Notes: generated by a model from the sequence alone, not told the origin. A DNA stretch of 39,402 nt from CALWZE01 sp964645785 (GCA_964645785.1 CAZYAV010000026.1:1-39402), one strand, 5' to 3'; counted from the first letter of the stretch, positions 29,477-38,496 are shown. Translations and numbers: made by a program.

Positions 29477-30121
29477 TTGGAAAAGAAACAGAACCACCTG
29501 ATTTATCGAATTCTTCTCGCCGTCTTTGGCATGTGCATTTCGGGCGTCGGCATCGGGCTCTCGCTCTACGCGAACCTGGGGGTCGACCCCGCGAGCGTGA
29601 TGGAGACGGGGCTTGCCCGGGTCGCCGGCATCACCTACGGAACCTCGGCGGCGCTGATTAACGTGCTCATCCTCGCCATTGTGTTTTTCATCGACCGCAG
29701 CTACATCAACATCAGCTCGCTGCTGGCCATCTTCTTCATCGGCTACGTCGCGGACGGGATGACCTGGGTGCTCGACCGGCTCTGCCCGCCCGAGCTGTCG
29801 GTGATTGTGCGGGTCGTGTTCCTGCTGGCCGGCAATGCTCTGATCGGCCTCGGGGTGGCGGTTTACACCGCGCCGCGGCTCGGCGTCGGCGCCATCGACC
29901 TCGTCTCGCAGATTATTTCGGACAAGGGGAAGCTCGCCTACCGCTGGGTGCGTGTGGCGACCGACCTCTCCTTCCTCGCCATCGGCTGGCTGCTCGGCGG
30001 CGCGGTCGGCGCGGGGACGGTGGTCAGCGCGCTGATTGTCGGGCCGATTGTCCAGTTCCTGCGGCCGTTTGTGTATAAGGTAACCGACAGAATCCCCGGC
30101 TGCGCGCAGCCGAAGGCCTGA
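29477..30121 (+). CDS. YczE/YitT-type integral membrane protein
   Basis: The protein has 214 residues and about five to six spans: ILLAVFGMCISGVGIGLSLY, AALINVLILAIVFFIDRSYI, INISSLLAIFFIGYVADGMT, VIVRVVFLLAGNALIGLGVA and ATDLSFLAIGWLLGGAVGAG. Family signatures are NLGVDPASVMETGLA and the repeated APRLGVGAIDLVSQIIS, as in YczE/YyaS proteins. The biochemical role is unknown. The start is probably TTG 29477: GGAGAT lies 7 bp before it, the protein then begins MEKKQNHLIYR, and no ATG exists near. The in-frame extension to 29180 runs through the tandem repeats and is not coding. It is the first gene of a run that continues with cls after 75 bp. No clear promoter was seen upstream. Confidence 0.83.
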   Translation: MEKKQNHLIYRILLAVFGMCISGVGIGLSLYANLGVDPASVMETGLARVAGITYGTSAALINVLILAIVFFIDRSYINISSLLAIFFIGYVADGMTWVLDRLCPPELSVIVRVVFLLAGNALIGLGVAVYTAPRLGVGAIDLVSQIISDKGKLAYRWVRVATDLSFLAIGWLLGGAVGAGTVVSALIVGPIVQFLRPFVYKVTDRIPGCAQPKA

Positions 30122-30196
30122 GCGGCTGCGGGCGACCGCCCGCGGGTTCGCTTTGCCAAACCGCGCCGCAGGCGCGGGTATGGAAGAGGACTGGTT

Positions 30197-31729
30197 ATGA
30201 AAAAGATTCTCAATTCCGCATTCAACCGCGCCGTGCTGGTTGCGCTCTTCATGCTGCTGCAAATCGCGGTGCTGGTCTGCGTGCCGCTGCTGTTCCGGGA
30301 AAACGCGGCGTATATCTACGCCGGGTTTGAGCTTGTCTCGGTCGCGGCGGTGCTCTACATCATCAACAGCCCAAGCAACCCCGCGTATAAGATCGCGTGG
30401 ATTGTGCCGATCCTGACGCTGCCGGTTTTCGGCGGGCTGTTCTGGCTGGTGTTCGGGCGCAGCCCCGTTCCGCTTCGGGATCGCAAAAAGCTGGCGGGCG
30501 TCGCGACCCGCTCCATCGAGGCGATGCGCGCGGCGGACGATCAGCTGCAAGCGCTCGACGCGCTCGACCGGGAGGCCGGGCTTCAGGCGGGGTACACCGC
30601 CCACATGGCCGCCGCGCCGGTTTACCGCCGCACCACAACCGAGTACCTGCCCATCGGGGAGGTCTACTTTGAGCGGATGATGCAGGAGCTGGAAAAGGCG
30701 GAAAGGTTCATCTTCCTCGAGTATTTCATCATCGGGGAGGGGAAGATGTGGGGCGCGATTCTCGACCTGCTTACCAAAAAGGCGGCGCAGGGGGTCGACG
30801 TCCGGGTGATGTACGACGATTTCGGCTGCCTGTTCACCCTGCCGAACGACTATGTGCGCACGCTGGAGCGGCGCGGCATCCGCGCGTGCGTGTTCAACCG
30901 GTTTACGCCGGTGCTGTCCTCCCGGTTCAACAACCGGGATCACCGCAAAATCTGCGTCATCGACGGCAACGTCGGGCTGACGGGCGGCATCAACCTCGCG
31001 GACGAATACATCAACGCGTATGAAAAGCACGGCCACTGGCTGGACTGCGGCATCCTGCTGAAGGGGGAGGCGGTCTGGAGCCTGACGGTCATGTTCCTGT
31101 CCTACTGGGAGTCGATGCGGGGCGAGAAGGCGGATTACCGCACGTATGCGCCCGACCCCGCGTTCTGCGCCGCGCTGCCGGACGACGGCTATGTGCAGCC
31201 GTTCACCGACACCCCGCTGGACAACGAGCCGGTGGGGGAAACGGTTTACATCAACCTTATCAACCGCGCAAAGGAATATGTCTACATCTGCACGCCCTAT
31301 CTGATTATCGACAACGAGATGACCGCCGCGCTGTGTACGGCGGCCAAAAGCGGCATCGACGTGCGGATTATGACGCCGCATGTGCCGGACAAAAAGCTGG
31401 TGCACGCGACCACCCGCTCATATTACCCGCTGCTGATTGCGGCGGGGGTGCGCATCTACGAATACACGCCCGGCTTTGTCCACTCCAAAACCTTTGTGGT
31501 GGATGGGAAATACGGCGTGGTCGGCACCATTAACCTTGATTACCGCAGCCTTTTTCTGCACTATGAGTGCGCGGTGTGGCTGTACCGCGCCAGCGCAATC
31601 CCCGCCATCCGGCAGAGCTTTGAACAAAACCTCGCGATGTGCGAGGAAATCACGGCCGGCAAGGCGAAGGGAACCGGCTTTGCGCGGCTGCGCCGGGCGG
31701 TGCTGCGGCTGTTTGCGCCGATTATGTAA
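30197..31729 (+). CDS. cls: cardiolipin synthase
   Basis: This 510-residue membrane enzyme joins two phosphatidylglycerols into cardiolipin plus glycerol. Two or three N-terminal spans (AVLVALFMLLQIAVLVCVPL, GFELVSVAAVLYIINS, IVPILTLPVFGGLFWLVFGR) are followed by two phospholipase-D HKD motifs: NRDHRKICVIDGNVGLTGG (His249, Lys251) and FVHSKTFVVDGKYGVVGTIN (His429, Lys431). The length is standard for bacterial Cls. The start is ATG 30197, with GGAAGAGG 8 bp upstream. It is 45 bp ahead of an alpha/beta hydrolase that resembles lipases, so the operon could have a lipid theme, which is inference. Confidence 0.96.
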   Translation: MKKILNSAFNRAVLVALFMLLQIAVLVCVPLLFRENAAYIYAGFELVSVAAVLYIINSPSNPAYKIAWIVPILTLPVFGGLFWLVFGRSPVPLRDRKKLAGVATRSIEAMRAADDQLQALDALDREAGLQAGYTAHMAAAPVYRRTTTEYLPIGEVYFERMMQELEKAERFIFLEYFIIGEGKMWGAILDLLTKKAAQGVDVRVMYDDFGCLFTLPNDYVRTLERRGIRACVFNRFTPVLSSRFNNRDHRKICVIDGNVGLTGGINLADEYINAYEKHGHWLDCGILLKGEAVWSLTVMFLSYWESMRGEKADYRTYAPDPAFCAALPDDGYVQPFTDTPLDNEPVGETVYINLINRAKEYVYICTPYLIIDNEMTAALCTAAKSGIDVRIMTPHVPDKKLVHATTRSYYPLLIAAGVRIYEYTPGFVHSKTFVVDGKYGVVGTINLDYRSLFLHYECAVWLYRASAIPAIRQSFEQNLAMCEEITAGKAKGTGFARLRRAVLRLFAPIM

Positions 31730-31774
31730 CCAGTGCGCCGCATGAGGGCGAAAAACAAATAAAGGAGAATACCC

Positions 31775-32722
31775 ATGGCAATCCAAAGGCAGGAGGGCAG
31801 CTTTCCGTCCGCGGACGGAAAGCACAAAACGGCATATTCCCACTGGTTTGACGACGAGCAGCAGCCCCGCGCGGCGCTCCAGCTGGTGCACGGCATGGCC
31901 GAGTATATCGACCGCTATGACGCATTTGCGCGCTTCATGGTGCAGCTGGGATATACCGTGTACGGCCACGACCACCTCGGCCACGGGCGCACGGCGGAAT
32001 CCCCGGCCGAGCACGGCTATTTTGCGTGCAAGGACGGCTATAAGCTGCTGGTAGAGGACACGCACGGCATGACCCAAATCGTGCGCACCGAAAACCCCGG
32101 CATCCCCAACCTGCTGCTGGGGCACAGCATGGGCAGCATGGTGGTGCGCCTGTACGCGGACAGCTATTCGGACGAGATTGACGGGCTGATAATCATGGGC
32201 ACAAGCGGCTCGAACCCCGCGGCCGGTGCGGGGCTGCTGCTTGGCAGGCTGACCGGCCTGCTGCGGGGCAAGGCGCACCCCAGCCCGATGATCGACCGGA
32301 TTGGCTTTGGGGCTTTTTCCAGAAGAATCGAGGGGGCGCGCACGCCGCTCGACTGGCTCTCCACCGACAGCGCGCAGGTGGACAAATACATCGCGGACGA
32401 AAAATGCGGCTTCCCGTTCACGGCGGCGGGCTATGTCGACCTGTTTTCGCTGCTGCGTGCGGTGTCCCGCCCCGCGTGGGGGGACGGCATCCGCAAGGAT
32501 CTGCCGGTGCTGGTCATTTCGGGCGGGGACGACCCGGTTGGCGACTACGGCAAGGGGGTGCGCGCCGTGTATGACCAGCTGGCGCAAAAGGGGATAACCG
32601 ACCTGGAACTCGAGATCTACCCCAGTATGCGGCACGAAATCCTCAACGAAAAAGACAAGGGCACGGTGTTCCTGGCGCTCGCCAACTGGTGCGACCGGGT
32701 CGCCCTCGCGGAGAAGCCATGA
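31775..32722 (+). CDS. alpha/beta hydrolase, monoacylglycerol-lipase-like
   Basis: This 315-residue serine hydrolase has the Hydrolase_4 fold. Oxyanion motif LVHGMAEY (about 37-44), GYTVYGHDHLGHGRT, nucleophile elbow GHSMGS (Ser118), acid VISGGDDPVGD (Asp252/253) and His287 in MRHEIL form a complete triad. A cap domain (about 145-225) lies between. Relatives include lysophospholipases and monoacylglycerol lipases, and the actual ester is unknown. No signal peptide is present, so it is cytoplasmic. The start is ATG 31775 with AAAGGAG 7 bp upstream. Its stop overlaps the next gene's ATG (ATGA at 32719-32722), so it is co-translated with the ABC-F gene. Confidence 0.93.
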   Translation: MAIQRQEGSFPSADGKHKTAYSHWFDDEQQPRAALQLVHGMAEYIDRYDAFARFMVQLGYTVYGHDHLGHGRTAESPAEHGYFACKDGYKLLVEDTHGMTQIVRTENPGIPNLLLGHSMGSMVVRLYADSYSDEIDGLIIMGTSGSNPAAGAGLLLGRLTGLLRGKAHPSPMIDRIGFGAFSRRIEGARTPLDWLSTDSAQVDKYIADEKCGFPFTAAGYVDLFSLLRAVSRPAWGDGIRKDLPVLVISGGDDPVGDYGKGVRAVYDQLAQKGITDLELEIYPSMRHEILNEKDKGTVFLALANWCDRVALAEKP

Positions 32723-34629
32723 TTCTTGAAGCAAACGGAATCGCGCTCAGCTACGGCGCGGACGTGGTTTTGGAAAACGTCAGTTTCCAGATCAACGAAA
32801 ACGAGCGGGTTGCGCTGGTCGGGCACAACGGGTGCGGCAAAACAACCCTGCTCAACATCATCACGGGCGAGCTTGACCCCAGCGCGGGGGAGCTTGCGCT
32901 GAAATCCAACGCGACGCTCGGCTATCTCAAGCAGACGGCCGGGCTTGACCTGCGCAACACGGTTTACAGCGAGATGCAGTCGGTCAACGACGCGGACGCG
33001 CTGCTGGACAGGATGCGCCGGCTGGAACGCACGATGGGGCAGGACGCCGCGCTTGTGGAGGAATACGAGCGGGTGAGCGCCCGGTATGAGGCGATCGACG
33101 GCTACCATCTCGATTACAACATCCGGCGCATCCTCAACGGCATGGCCTTCCCGCAGGAGAGCTGGACAAAGCCGGTTGCGGTGCTCAGCGGCGGGGAAAA
33201 GACCCGGCTTGCGCTGGCAAAGCTGCTGATCATGAACCCCGACCTGCTGATTCTGGACGAGCCGACCAACCACCTCGACCTGGAGACGATCGAGTGGCTG
33301 GAATCCTTCCTGCTCGGGTACCGGGGCGCGGTGCTGGTCGTCTCGCACGACCGGTATTTCCTCGACCGCGTGACGACCCGCACGCTGGAAATCCAAAACG
33401 GCAAATCCCGGATGTACAACGGCAATTTCGAGGCGTATATGCGCCAGAAAACCGAGAACGACGCCCGGGAGGAGGCTGTCTACAGGCGCACCCTCGCGCA
33501 GGCGGAGAAGCTGCGGGATTACGCCGAGCGCAACATCACCCGCGCGTCCACCTCCAACATGGCCAAAAGCAGGCTCAAGATGCTCGACCGCCTCGACCTG
33601 ACTGCGCCGGAAAACAGCGCGCATGTCAAGGTGAAATTCCGCATCGAGCCGGCGGGCGAGCCCTATAAAGAGGTGGTGACCGCCAAGGAGCTGCAAATCA
33701 CGGCGGGGCGGCGGGAGCTGGTGCGCGGGCTGAGCTTTACCCTGCTGCGGGGCGAGCGGCTTGCGATAATCGGCGCAAACGGGGCGGGCAAGACCACCCT
33801 GCTCAACGCGCTGCTCGGAAAGCATACGCCGGCCGGGGGCAAGCTGATCTTGGGCGGCGGGGTAAAAATGAGCTGCATGGAGCAGAACCTTTACGGCATC
33901 CGCTCCAAGAATCCGCTGGAGTATATCTGGGATCTGTACCCCGCCATGTCCCAGCTGGAGATCCGTAGCCTGCTTGCGAGCGTCGGCTTCCGGGGCGAGG
34001 ATATCCTGATTGACGCATCCGGCCTTTCGGGCGGCGAGCTTGCGCGGCTCAACCTCGCGCGCATCTCGCTCGAGCATCCGAACCTGCTTGTGCTGGACGA
34101 GCCGACCAACCACCTTGATATTTACACAAAGGACGTGCTGTGCGACGCGCTGCGGGCGTACACGGGCACGATGATTGTCGTGACCCACGACCGCTATCTG
34201 ATGGAGACGCTGGAAAGCCGCGTTCTGCTGATTGAGGGCGGCCGGGGCGTGTTTTTTGAAAGCTACGCCCAGTATAAGGAATACCGGGAGACCGGCGTTC
34301 TGCCGCCGCAGAGCGGCCAGCTCGCCCACGCGGCGCAGCCCGCCGCGGCCAAAAAGCAGACCGTTTCGATTGAGGGCGCAAAGGCGGCGATCAACAGCCA
34401 GAAGGAGGCGCGCCGCCGCCGCGCGGAGGAGCGGGAGCGCCGCAGCTTTGTCGAAAAGCGGATCGACGAGCTGGAGGCCGAGGTGTACGACCTACAGGCG
34501 CAGCTGGAGCTGCCCGAGGTCACGACCGACCCGGACAAGCTGACCGAGGTGTGCGGCGCGCTGGACAAGGCAAAGGCCGAGATGGAGCTGCTGACCGACG
34601 AATGGCTGGAGAATTACGCGGACGACTGA
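32719..34629 (+). CDS. ABC-F family ATPase (ribosome-associated)
   Basis: The 636 residues hold two ATPase domains and no membrane part. Domain 1: Walker A GHNGCGKTT (35-43), signature LSGGEKTRLALAKLL, Walker B LLILDEPTNHLDLET. Domain 2: GANGAGKTT, LSGGELARLNLARI, LLVLDEPTNHLDIYT. Between them is the charged ABC-F linker (YMRQKTENDAREEAVYRRT, then NITRASTSNMAKSRLK) that reaches toward the peptidyl-transferase centre in studied members. A C-terminal coiled coil (about 560-630) is present, as in Uup and YdiF types. ABC-F proteins rescue or tune stalled ribosomes; some protect against antibiotics. This linker is of ordinary length, so resistance cannot be claimed. The start is ATG 32719, overlapping the hydrolase stop. 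Confidence 0.94.
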   Translation: MILEANGIALSYGADVVLENVSFQINENERVALVGHNGCGKTTLLNIITGELDPSAGELALKSNATLGYLKQTAGLDLRNTVYSEMQSVNDADALLDRMRRLERTMGQDAALVEEYERVSARYEAIDGYHLDYNIRRILNGMAFPQESWTKPVAVLSGGEKTRLALAKLLIMNPDLLILDEPTNHLDLETIEWLESFLLGYRGAVLVVSHDRYFLDRVTTRTLEIQNGKSRMYNGNFEAYMRQKTENDAREEAVYRRTLAQAEKLRDYAERNITRASTSNMAKSRLKMLDRLDLTAPENSAHVKVKFRIEPAGEPYKEVVTAKELQITAGRRELVRGLSFTLLRGERLAIIGANGAGKTTLLNALLGKHTPAGGKLILGGGVKMSCMEQNLYGIRSKNPLEYIWDLYPAMSQLEIRSLLASVGFRGEDILIDASGLSGGELARLNLARISLEHPNLLVLDEPTNHLDIYTKDVLCDALRAYTGTMIVVTHDRYLMETLESRVLLIEGGRGVFFESYAQYKEYRETGVLPPQSGQLAHAAQPAAAKKQTVSIEGAKAAINSQKEARRRRAEERERRSFVEKRIDELEAEVYDLQAQLELPEVTTDPDKLTEVCGALDKAKAEMELLTDEWLENYADD

Positions 34630-34695
34630 GCGAATCCGCTTCAGGCGGCCGGGTTTTAAATAGAGTGTTTGATACAACAGAATGGAGGGAACGAA

Positions 34696-35091
34696 ATGCA
34701 GGAAGTGTTCGAGTTTTTGAAAGCGTGCAGAACCTATTTCCTCGCGACGGTGGAGAACGGGCAGCCGCGGGTGCGCCCGTTCGGGTCGATCAACCTGTTT
34801 GAGGGCAGGCTGTATCTGCAAAGCAAACGGGGCAAGGCAGTCGCGGCGCAGATTGCGGCCAATCCCCGGGTGGAGCTGTGCGCCCTGAACGACAAAAGCG
34901 AGTGGGTGCGGGTCTCGGGCGAGCTGGTGGAGGACAACCGCGCCGAGGCGCGCCAGGCCATGCTGGACGCGTTCCCGAGCCTGAAGGCGCGCGCGGGCGC
35001 CGACGACGGGACGACCGTGCTGTACTATCTAAAGGACGCCTCGGCCTGCTTCTGCAAGCCGGGGCAGCCGCCGCGGCCGGCCCGGCTGTGA
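34696..35091 (+). CDS. pyridoxamine 5'-phosphate oxidase-like FMN-binding protein
   Basis: This 131-residue single-domain split beta-barrel is of the PPOX/general-stress class. Recognisable parts are ACRTYFLATVENGQPRVRPF, LYLQSKRGKAVAAQIAANPR and WVRVSGELVEDN. Such proteins bind FMN or F420 and reduce small molecules, or act as flavin-linked stress proteins. It is too short for true PdxH. The start is ATG 34696 with ATGGAGGGA upstream. It lies 66 bp after the ABC-F gene. The tail is Pro/Arg-rich (CKPGQPPRPARL). A strong terminator follows at 35221-35251. Confidence 0.88.
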   Translation: MQEVFEFLKACRTYFLATVENGQPRVRPFGSINLFEGRLYLQSKRGKAVAAQIAANPRVELCALNDKSEWVRVSGELVEDNRAEARQAMLDAFPSLKARAGADDGTTVLYYLKDASACFCKPGQPPRPARL

Positions 35092-35219
35092 GCTGTGCGG
35101 CCGGAAGCTTTGCGGCGCGGGCGGCGGATCGGCCGTTTTGCCCCTGCGCGCAGCAATCAGGCGGCCGCGAACAGGGGCGGCGCGAACCCCGCGCCCTGAA
35201 ACAAAAGCAAAGCAAAATG

Positions 35220-35251
35220 AAGCCGCGCGGACGGTGCCGCGCGGCTTTTTT
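35220..35251 (+). terminator. terminator of the PPOX gene or of the whole 29.5-35.1 kb run
   Basis: A 10-bp stem, AGCCGCGCGG (35221-35230) with CCGCGCGGCT (35237-35246), is followed by TTTTTT. It lies 130 bp after the stop. Confidence 0.88.
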
Positions 35252-35611
35252 GCTGTCTGCGGGGCAGGCTGTCCGCCGAAGTCGGGAATAAACCGCAGCC
35301 GCCTCAACGCACAGAGTCGGGCTTATGCGTCGCCCACACTGCGTGCGGTTTTTACAGCCGAGACAACCGGCTTTTGGGGAAACTGGCCGAATTCCGTTTT
35401 ATGCAGCGGCAGCCGTTCCACAGGCAGGTAAACTGCGCGGCTGCTCCGGCAGGTGATGAGAGACGAACGGCTTTTTGAAAAGCGGCGGCATCCTGCTCCA
35501 AGCAGCGGCATTCCGCCGCCGGCCGGAAAATCCGCTCTGCGCGGGGCGGGCCGTCTGCCGGGATCCGAAAAACAGCCGGTGTATCCAGTCGGTCTTTTCC
35601 GGCAGCGTCCT
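35252..35611. other. gene-free spacer between convergent genes
   Basis: No frame with an RBS is seen on either strand. A hairpin-prone stretch at 35484-35522 (GGCGGCAT and its partner near CCGCCGCC) may belong to the 3' end of the glycosyltransferase transcript. Nothing else is recognised. Confidence 0.4.
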
Positions 35612-36919
35612 TTATTGCCGCCGTCCGGCTGGGAGCGCGGCGCTGTGCGCGGGCTTAACCCGCTGGCTGCTAATGCCGCCTGTGTGGCGGATCGGCTTCC
35701 ACTCGACCTTGCGCACAAGCGCAATCAGGGTAATCGGCAGATAGGTCGCGATAAAAATCGGGAAAAGCGGCAGGTAAAGCAGCTTGCGGACGGCTGGTTC
35801 CCGGATTCTGTCCCACTCGCTCGCGACGGTCAGCGCACCGCAAAGCAGCAGCCCGGCATAGCCCAAGGCCAAAGCAAACAGGAACTGCCGGCAGACCTGC
35901 CGGAGAATGCCCGCCGCCAGGGCGGCCGGTTGGGTCAGGCAGAGCGCCGCTATGCCCAATACAGCCGCCGACCCGGCGAGGGAAACCAGGGTCGCGGGCG
36001 CGACGGTCATGAGCATGTCATAGCAGACCATTCTGCGCCCCCGGGCGCACAGCGCGCCCCGCATCAGCGGGAAAAGGTACTGCGTGTCAATTTGCAGAAA
36101 GCCCTTTGACCAGCGCAGGCGCTGATCGAAGGACTGGCGGAAGCCCGTGGGCTGCTCGTCGTAGACGACGGCGCTGTCGCAATAGCCGATTTTGCGCCCG
36201 CGCAGTGCGCAGTCCACCGAAAACTGGATGTCCTCGGTGAGCAGATGGAACGGCCAGCCGCCGTTTTCCCGGATTATCGCATCCGACACGAGGAAGCCGG
36301 TGCCCGAGATGGCGCAGCTGTTCCCCAGCAGCATCCTGGGGTGGTTGAGAAAGCGCGCCTCCCGCAGGAACCAGATGGAATAGCCGGCCGTAATCCAGTT
36401 TGCGCCGAAGTTCCGGGAATTGCGGTAGCTTGTCACCACCGGATACCCACGGTCAAACACCCGGTTCATCTCCCGGACAAAGCCGGGGTCGACCAGATTG
36501 TCCGCGTCAAACACAAAATACCCCGCATAGGATTTCCCGGACAGCCGCTTGAACAGATAATCAAGCGCATATCCCTTGCCGACCCGCTCCGGGTCAAAAC
36601 GCTCAAAAACGGTTGCGCCCGCCCGCCGCGCCGCCTGCGCGGTGCTGTCCGTGCAGTTGTCCGCCAGCACATAGACGTCGAGCAGTCGGCGGGGATAATC
36701 CTGCCGGTTCAGGCTTTGGATCAGGCCGCTGATGACCGCCTCCTCGTTGCGCGCGCAGACCAGCGCGGCGTATCGGTGCTGCCGGACGGGCGCGGTGTCC
36801 GGGCGCGGTCTGCGCCGGACAAGCCCGATCAGCAGATAAATGATCTGATAAAAGTACCCCGCCGCCAGCAGCACGCCGACGAGGAGATTGATGCCCTGTA
36901 ACAGCTGAATCATTCGCAT
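35612..36919 (-). CDS. membrane-bound family 2 glycosyltransferase
   Basis: This 435-residue processive-type glycosyltransferase has an N-terminal span (MIQLLQGINLLVGVLLAAGY) and three to four C-terminal spans (LVSLAGSAAVLGIAALCL, FLFALALGYAGLLLCGALTV, LLYLPLFPIFIATYLPITLI). The catalytic GT-A part: ALVCARNEEAVISGLIQSL, DNCTDSTAQAA, FVFDADNLVDPGF (DxD-like), LTEDIQFSVDCAL (ED) and QRLRWSKGF (QxxRW). This set of motifs occurs in cellulose, chitin and poly-N-acetylglucosamine synthase-like enzymes; the product could be an exopolysaccharide or a glycolipid. No partner genes (deacetylase, export) adjoin it. The start is ATG 36919 (AGAAGG upstream; ATG 36913 also possible). The 33-residue basic tail is variable. 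Confidence 0.92.
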   Translation of the reverse strand: MRMIQLLQGINLLVGVLLAAGYFYQIIYLLIGLVRRRPRPDTAPVRQHRYAALVCARNEEAVISGLIQSLNRQDYPRRLLDVYVLADNCTDSTAQAARRAGATVFERFDPERVGKGYALDYLFKRLSGKSYAGYFVFDADNLVDPGFVREMNRVFDRGYPVVTSYRNSRNFGANWITAGYSIWFLREARFLNHPRMLLGNSCAISGTGFLVSDAIIRENGGWPFHLLTEDIQFSVDCALRGRKIGYCDSAVVYDEQPTGFRQSFDQRLRWSKGFLQIDTQYLFPLMRGALCARGRRMVCYDMLMTVAPATLVSLAGSAAVLGIAALCLTQPAALAAGILRQVCRQFLFALALGYAGLLLCGALTVASEWDRIREPAVRKLLYLPLFPIFIATYLPITLIALVRKVEWKPIRHTGGISSQRVKPAHSAALPAGRRQ

Positions 36920-37258
36920 TGTATCGCCTTCTGTTTTGTTGGTTCGGTTATCCCGATGGCTTGCAGAGCCGCCCGGCGCAGCTGCGCCGGGCGTGCCTGT
37001 GGATTGGCGGGGGTGCCGCAAGCCGCCGGCTGCCCAACTTTTCAAACGACCCGGCGCAGGAAAATTCTTCAGCCCCAAGACACGGCTTTCCCGCCGCTCC
37101 AGGTGCCCCCGCCCTGTGCGCGCCCACCCGTGCCGCCTGTGCGCCGGGGTATTTTGGCCTGCCTGCCCGGCGCGGAGCCGCTTTTTGGGATTGCGGCCGG
37201 CGTCCGGCTCCGGCGAATCGAAAAGCGGCGAAAGTGGGGTGCGCTTTTGGCCGAATTC
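36920..37258. other. divergent spacer with a 22-bp perfect palindrome
   Basis: The spacer is between the glycosyltransferase (minus) and KduD-like (plus) genes. At 36971-36992 an 11-bp arm, GCCCGGCGCAG, is followed directly by its exact reverse complement. It lies 52 bp upstream of the glycosyltransferase start and could be an operator or, in RNA, a 9-bp stem with an AGCT loop. No gene is seen. Confidence 0.5.
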
Positions 37259-37259
37259 A

Positions 37260-37268
37260 TGCTATAAT
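37260..37268 (+). promoter_or_regulatory. extended -10 promoter of the KduD-like gene
   Basis: TGC followed by TATAAT (37263-37268); no -35 match at the right spacing. The leader is about 75 nt to the ATG at 37351. Confidence 0.5.
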
Positions 37269-37350
37269 ACCAACAGGCAGCGGGTTCGGCGCAGCGCGCG
37301 CCGGGTCGGTCGGAAAACGCCGCAAACGCATTCGCGCGGGGGAGGATTTT

Positions 37351-38109
37351 ATGTACACAGCATTTGATTTGACCGGCAAAGCCGCCCTCGTCACGGGCGC
37401 GTCCTCGGGGCTCGGGGTCGGCATTGCGGCGGCGCTTGCGCAGGCGGGCGCGGATATCGTCGGGGTTGCCCGGCACGACTGCGCCGCGGCGCGCGAGCGG
37501 GTCGAGGCGGCCGGGCGGCGCTTTTTCGGCATCCGCGCCGACCTCGGCGTGCCCGACAGCATCCCCGCCGTGGTGGAGCAGGCGGCCGGCGCGTTCGGCA
37601 AAATCGACATCCTCGTCAACAACGCGGGGATGGTGGTGCACGGCAGCTGCCTCGATTTTGAGCAAAGCGGCTGGGACGACACCATGAACCTCAACATGAA
37701 ATGCGTCTTTTTCCTGACCCAGGCGGTCGGCAGGCGAATGATCGAGCGCGGCGAGGGCGGCAAAATCATCAACATCGCCTCCATGCTGAGCTTTCAGGGC
37801 GGGCTGAACGTCCCCGCCTACGCCGCCTCCAAGGGCGCGGTCTACACCATGACCCAGTCCTTCTGCAACGAGTGGGCGAAGTACGGCATCCAGGTCAACG
37901 CGATTGCGCCCGGCTATATGGACACCCGGGTCAATACCGCGCTCAAAAGCGACCCGGTGCGCGGGCCGCAGATTCTCGAGCGCATCCCGGCCGGGCGCTG
38001 GGGGCAGCCGGAGGATATCGGGGGCGCGGCCGTCTTTCTCGCCTCGTCCATGTCGGACTATGTGAACGGCTTCACCCTGGCGGTGGACGGCGGCTGGCTG
38101 GCGCGGTAA
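37351..38109 (+). CDS. kduD: short-chain dehydrogenase, 2-deoxy-D-gluconate 3-dehydrogenase-like (KduD)
   Basis: The 252 residues begin MYTAFDLTGKAALVTGASSG. NAD-binding motif TGASSGLG (15-22), ADL, NNAG, and catalytic Ser144, Tyr157 and Lys161 (IASMLSFQGG, YAASKG). Segments DDTMNLNMKCVFF, GGKIINIASMLSFQGG, NEWAKYGIQVNAIAPGYM, RIPAGRWGQPEDIGG and SDYVNGFTLAVDGGWLAR follow E. coli KduD closely. KduD oxidises 2-deoxy-D-gluconate or converts the 2,5-diketo intermediate in pectin and hyaluronan breakdown. No kduI, lyase or sugar transporter is near, so the physiological role here is open. The start is ATG 37351 with GGGGGAGG upstream. It is single-gene. Confidence 0.9.
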   Translation: MYTAFDLTGKAALVTGASSGLGVGIAAALAQAGADIVGVARHDCAAARERVEAAGRRFFGIRADLGVPDSIPAVVEQAAGAFGKIDILVNNAGMVVHGSCLDFEQSGWDDTMNLNMKCVFFLTQAVGRRMIERGEGGKIINIASMLSFQGGLNVPAYAASKGAVYTMTQSFCNEWAKYGIQVNAIAPGYMDTRVNTALKSDPVRGPQILERIPAGRWGQPEDIGGAAVFLASSMSDYVNGFTLAVDGGWLAR

Positions 38110-38244
38110 CCGGGCGGCGGCAGGGGCGCGGGGCTGTCTGTTTTATACCCGGATCCCAAGCCGCACGCAGAGCCGGCCGCGCCCCGCGGTTTGCCCCGAT
38201 GCCCGGGCGGCCGGAAAATTCCCGGCTTTTTTCTCAGAAATCGC
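38110..38244. other. spacer after the KduD-like gene
   Basis: GC-rich and without a gene. CCGG...TTTTTTC near 38207-38235 may form a weak terminator (GGCCGG, then CCGGC, then TTTTTTC) for the KduD-like gene. Confidence 0.35.
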
Positions 38245-38276
38245 TTTACAAAAATAATAATGAGTGCTATTATTAT
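38245..38276 (+). promoter_or_regulatory. promoter and overlapping PerR-type operator of the perR-rubrerythrin genes
   Basis: TTTACA (38245-38250), a 17-bp spacer and TATTAT (38268-38273). An inverted repeat ATAATAAT (38254-38261) and ATTATTAT (38269-38276), 7 bp apart, covers the spacer and -10. A repressor bound there would block the promoter. The next gene encodes a PerR-like regulator, so autoregulation with rubrerythrin as target is likely. The leader is about 215 nt, with a 24-codon frame opening at ATG 38281. Confidence 0.7.
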
Positions 38277-38496
38277 AAACATGGATACCACGTGTTCGGC
38301 TGCGCTGCCTGCGCAGAACCGGCAGCGCGCAATCCGCATCCGCAAGGCCGTTTTTTAGGATTGGCAGATACGCCGCCTTTCAGTCGCTTGCCCCGAACCC
38401 GGGCGCGGCGGGGCACGGCGGGTGCGGGATCCGGGCGGGCTTCTGGCTGTCCGGCGGCCGGTTCCCCAATCAGCGAAAACCCAAAGAGGAATGAGT

